This document shows, piece after piece, positions 37,624 to 38,018 of a stretch of 38,018 nucleotides of DNA; the stretch's first letter is position 1, and each line of letters begins with the position of its first letter. A program made the translations under genes and the position numbers. The notes under the pieces are model-generated. The model made no database searches, was not told the DNA's origin, and saw only the letters and a program-made list of their open reading frames with translations. Origin of the DNA: 66-474 sp035249465 (GTDB lineage: Bacteria; Pseudomonadota; Gammaproteobacteria; Xanthomonadales; Rhodanobacteraceae); the NCBI GenBank assembly GCA_035249465.1, contig DATFGL010000070.1, positions 1-38,018 on the forward strand. The letters run 5' to 3'.

Positions 37624-38018
37624 ATGATCTACAACCATCTCGAACTTCGCTTCATCGATGCAGGTACGCCAAACGATCCGGATGGAGTGGAATTCGGCGT
37701 TTTCGTCGATGAATCCAGGCTGGGCAAGGAGCGCTGGCCCGGTCTGCAGGCCCTGCGTCTTTCCTGTCTGGGCGATGCGCATACAGGCTATTCAACTGCG
37801 ACTGTTGCGAACCAGGCTGCGATGGCATTTTTGATCCCGTGGTGGCAATCCATCGGATTGGTGGCCTGGTCGTGTGGCGAGTGCCATACAAAGGTATCGC
37901 CTATGAAGGCGATGCGCCACTGAACACATCGTTGTACTGGCGCGGCTTTCAATTCAACTCCACGCAGTACATCGAGGCAATCGAAGGTTTTTTCGCCCCG
38001 CTCGAGCGACAGCACGAA
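37624..38018 (+). pseudogene. Frameshifted hypothetical gene running off the right end
   Basis: From the ATG at 37624 a protein-like frame runs through IDAGTPNDPDGVEFGVFVDE and RLGKERWPGLQALRLSCLGD. From about 37776 protein-like sequence continues in the frame one base back (RLFNCDCCEPGCDGIFDP, then IGGLVVWRVPYKGIAYEG) and stays open to the window end through LNTSLYWRGFQFNSTQY. The original frame instead ends at a TGA at 37921-37923. The shift lies between about 37745 and 37790. There is no homopolymer or obvious slippery site, so a mutation or a sequencing error is more likely than programmed frameshifting. The Cys-rich NCDCCEPGC motif suggests metal binding. I know no family. It closely follows the Cys-rich gene at 37395. 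Confidence 0.6.

Noticed and set aside
37740..37790. Programmed -1 frameshifting as the explanation of the frame change
   Set aside because: I see no X-XXY-YYZ slippery heptamer or strong downstream structure at the junction, so mutation or sequence error is simpler.

Overview
The window is 38 kb of GC-rich, densely coding chromosomal DNA. Gene content and order point to a gammaproteobacterium of the Lysobacterales (Xanthomonadales), most likely Rhodanobacteraceae. The signs are the sdhCDAB-sdhE-ygfX block running into lolCD-comEC, tandem glycine-zipper lipoproteins, an egtB-egtD pair, and many small Lysobacterales-type hypothetical proteins. This placement is inference from protein resemblance, not from a marker gene. 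There is no rRNA, tRNA, CRISPR array, transposase, integrase or prophage gene.

Left block (1-7,180, all minus strand): a respiratory and envelope group. In transcription order it holds the SDH assembly factor sdhAF4, succinate dehydrogenase sdhC-sdhD-sdhA-sdhB, the FAD-insertion factor sdhE, the membrane protein ygfX, the lipoprotein-release transporter genes lolC and lolD, and the first 81 codons of comEC, cut by the window edge. Many junctions are 4-8 nt stop/start overlaps (sdhC/sdhD, sdhE/ygfX, lolC/lolD). Two interruptions stand out: a 171 bp structured spacer between sdhA and sdhB, and a dispersed palindromic repeat between ygfX and lolC.

7,250-13,030: ygfZ, an SleB-like cell-wall hydrolase behind a 349 bp leader with a strong promoter/palindrome, two related glycine-zipper lipoproteins, a TatD/YjjV nuclease, tcdA, an Mpo1-like membrane protein and a cold-shock protein with a clear terminator. 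13,030-20,400: a secreted M14-type metallopeptidase, the ergothioneine genes egtB and egtD with a 4 nt overlap, and a secreted DUF885 protein. 20,500-24,750: a secreted Tyr/Gly-rich protein, a histone-H1-like basic protein, a GFA-family protein, small hypotheticals, lipA and a rhomboid protease.

24,750-29,300 is the most irregular part. It has a multiply broken gene resembling peptide-N-glycosidase A, a secreted protein made of two copies of a beta-rich domain, an uncertain small ORF in hairpin-rich DNA, a SAM-methyltransferase-like protein with a signal peptide, a STAS-like protein and a MASE2-GGDEF diguanylate cyclase. 29,440-38,018: a YadGH-type ABC exporter, a ParE-like toxin/antitoxin pair with its own palindrome, a secreted amidohydrolase, an SRPBCC-ArsR pair behind a perfect operator palindrome, a DksA-type zinc finger, two GSTs, a DUF1801 protein, a YCII protein, a Cys-rich small protein, and a frameshifted gene running off the right end. 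Three copies of a dispersed repeat of about 100 bp lie in the last 4 kb.

Most of the window is ordinary chromosomal housekeeping DNA. I see no convincing evidence of a large undescribed multi-gene system. The items most worth a second look are the PNGase-A-like relic, the frameshifted gene at the right end, the exported methyltransferase-like protein, the duplicated-domain protein, and the palindromes that look like operators.
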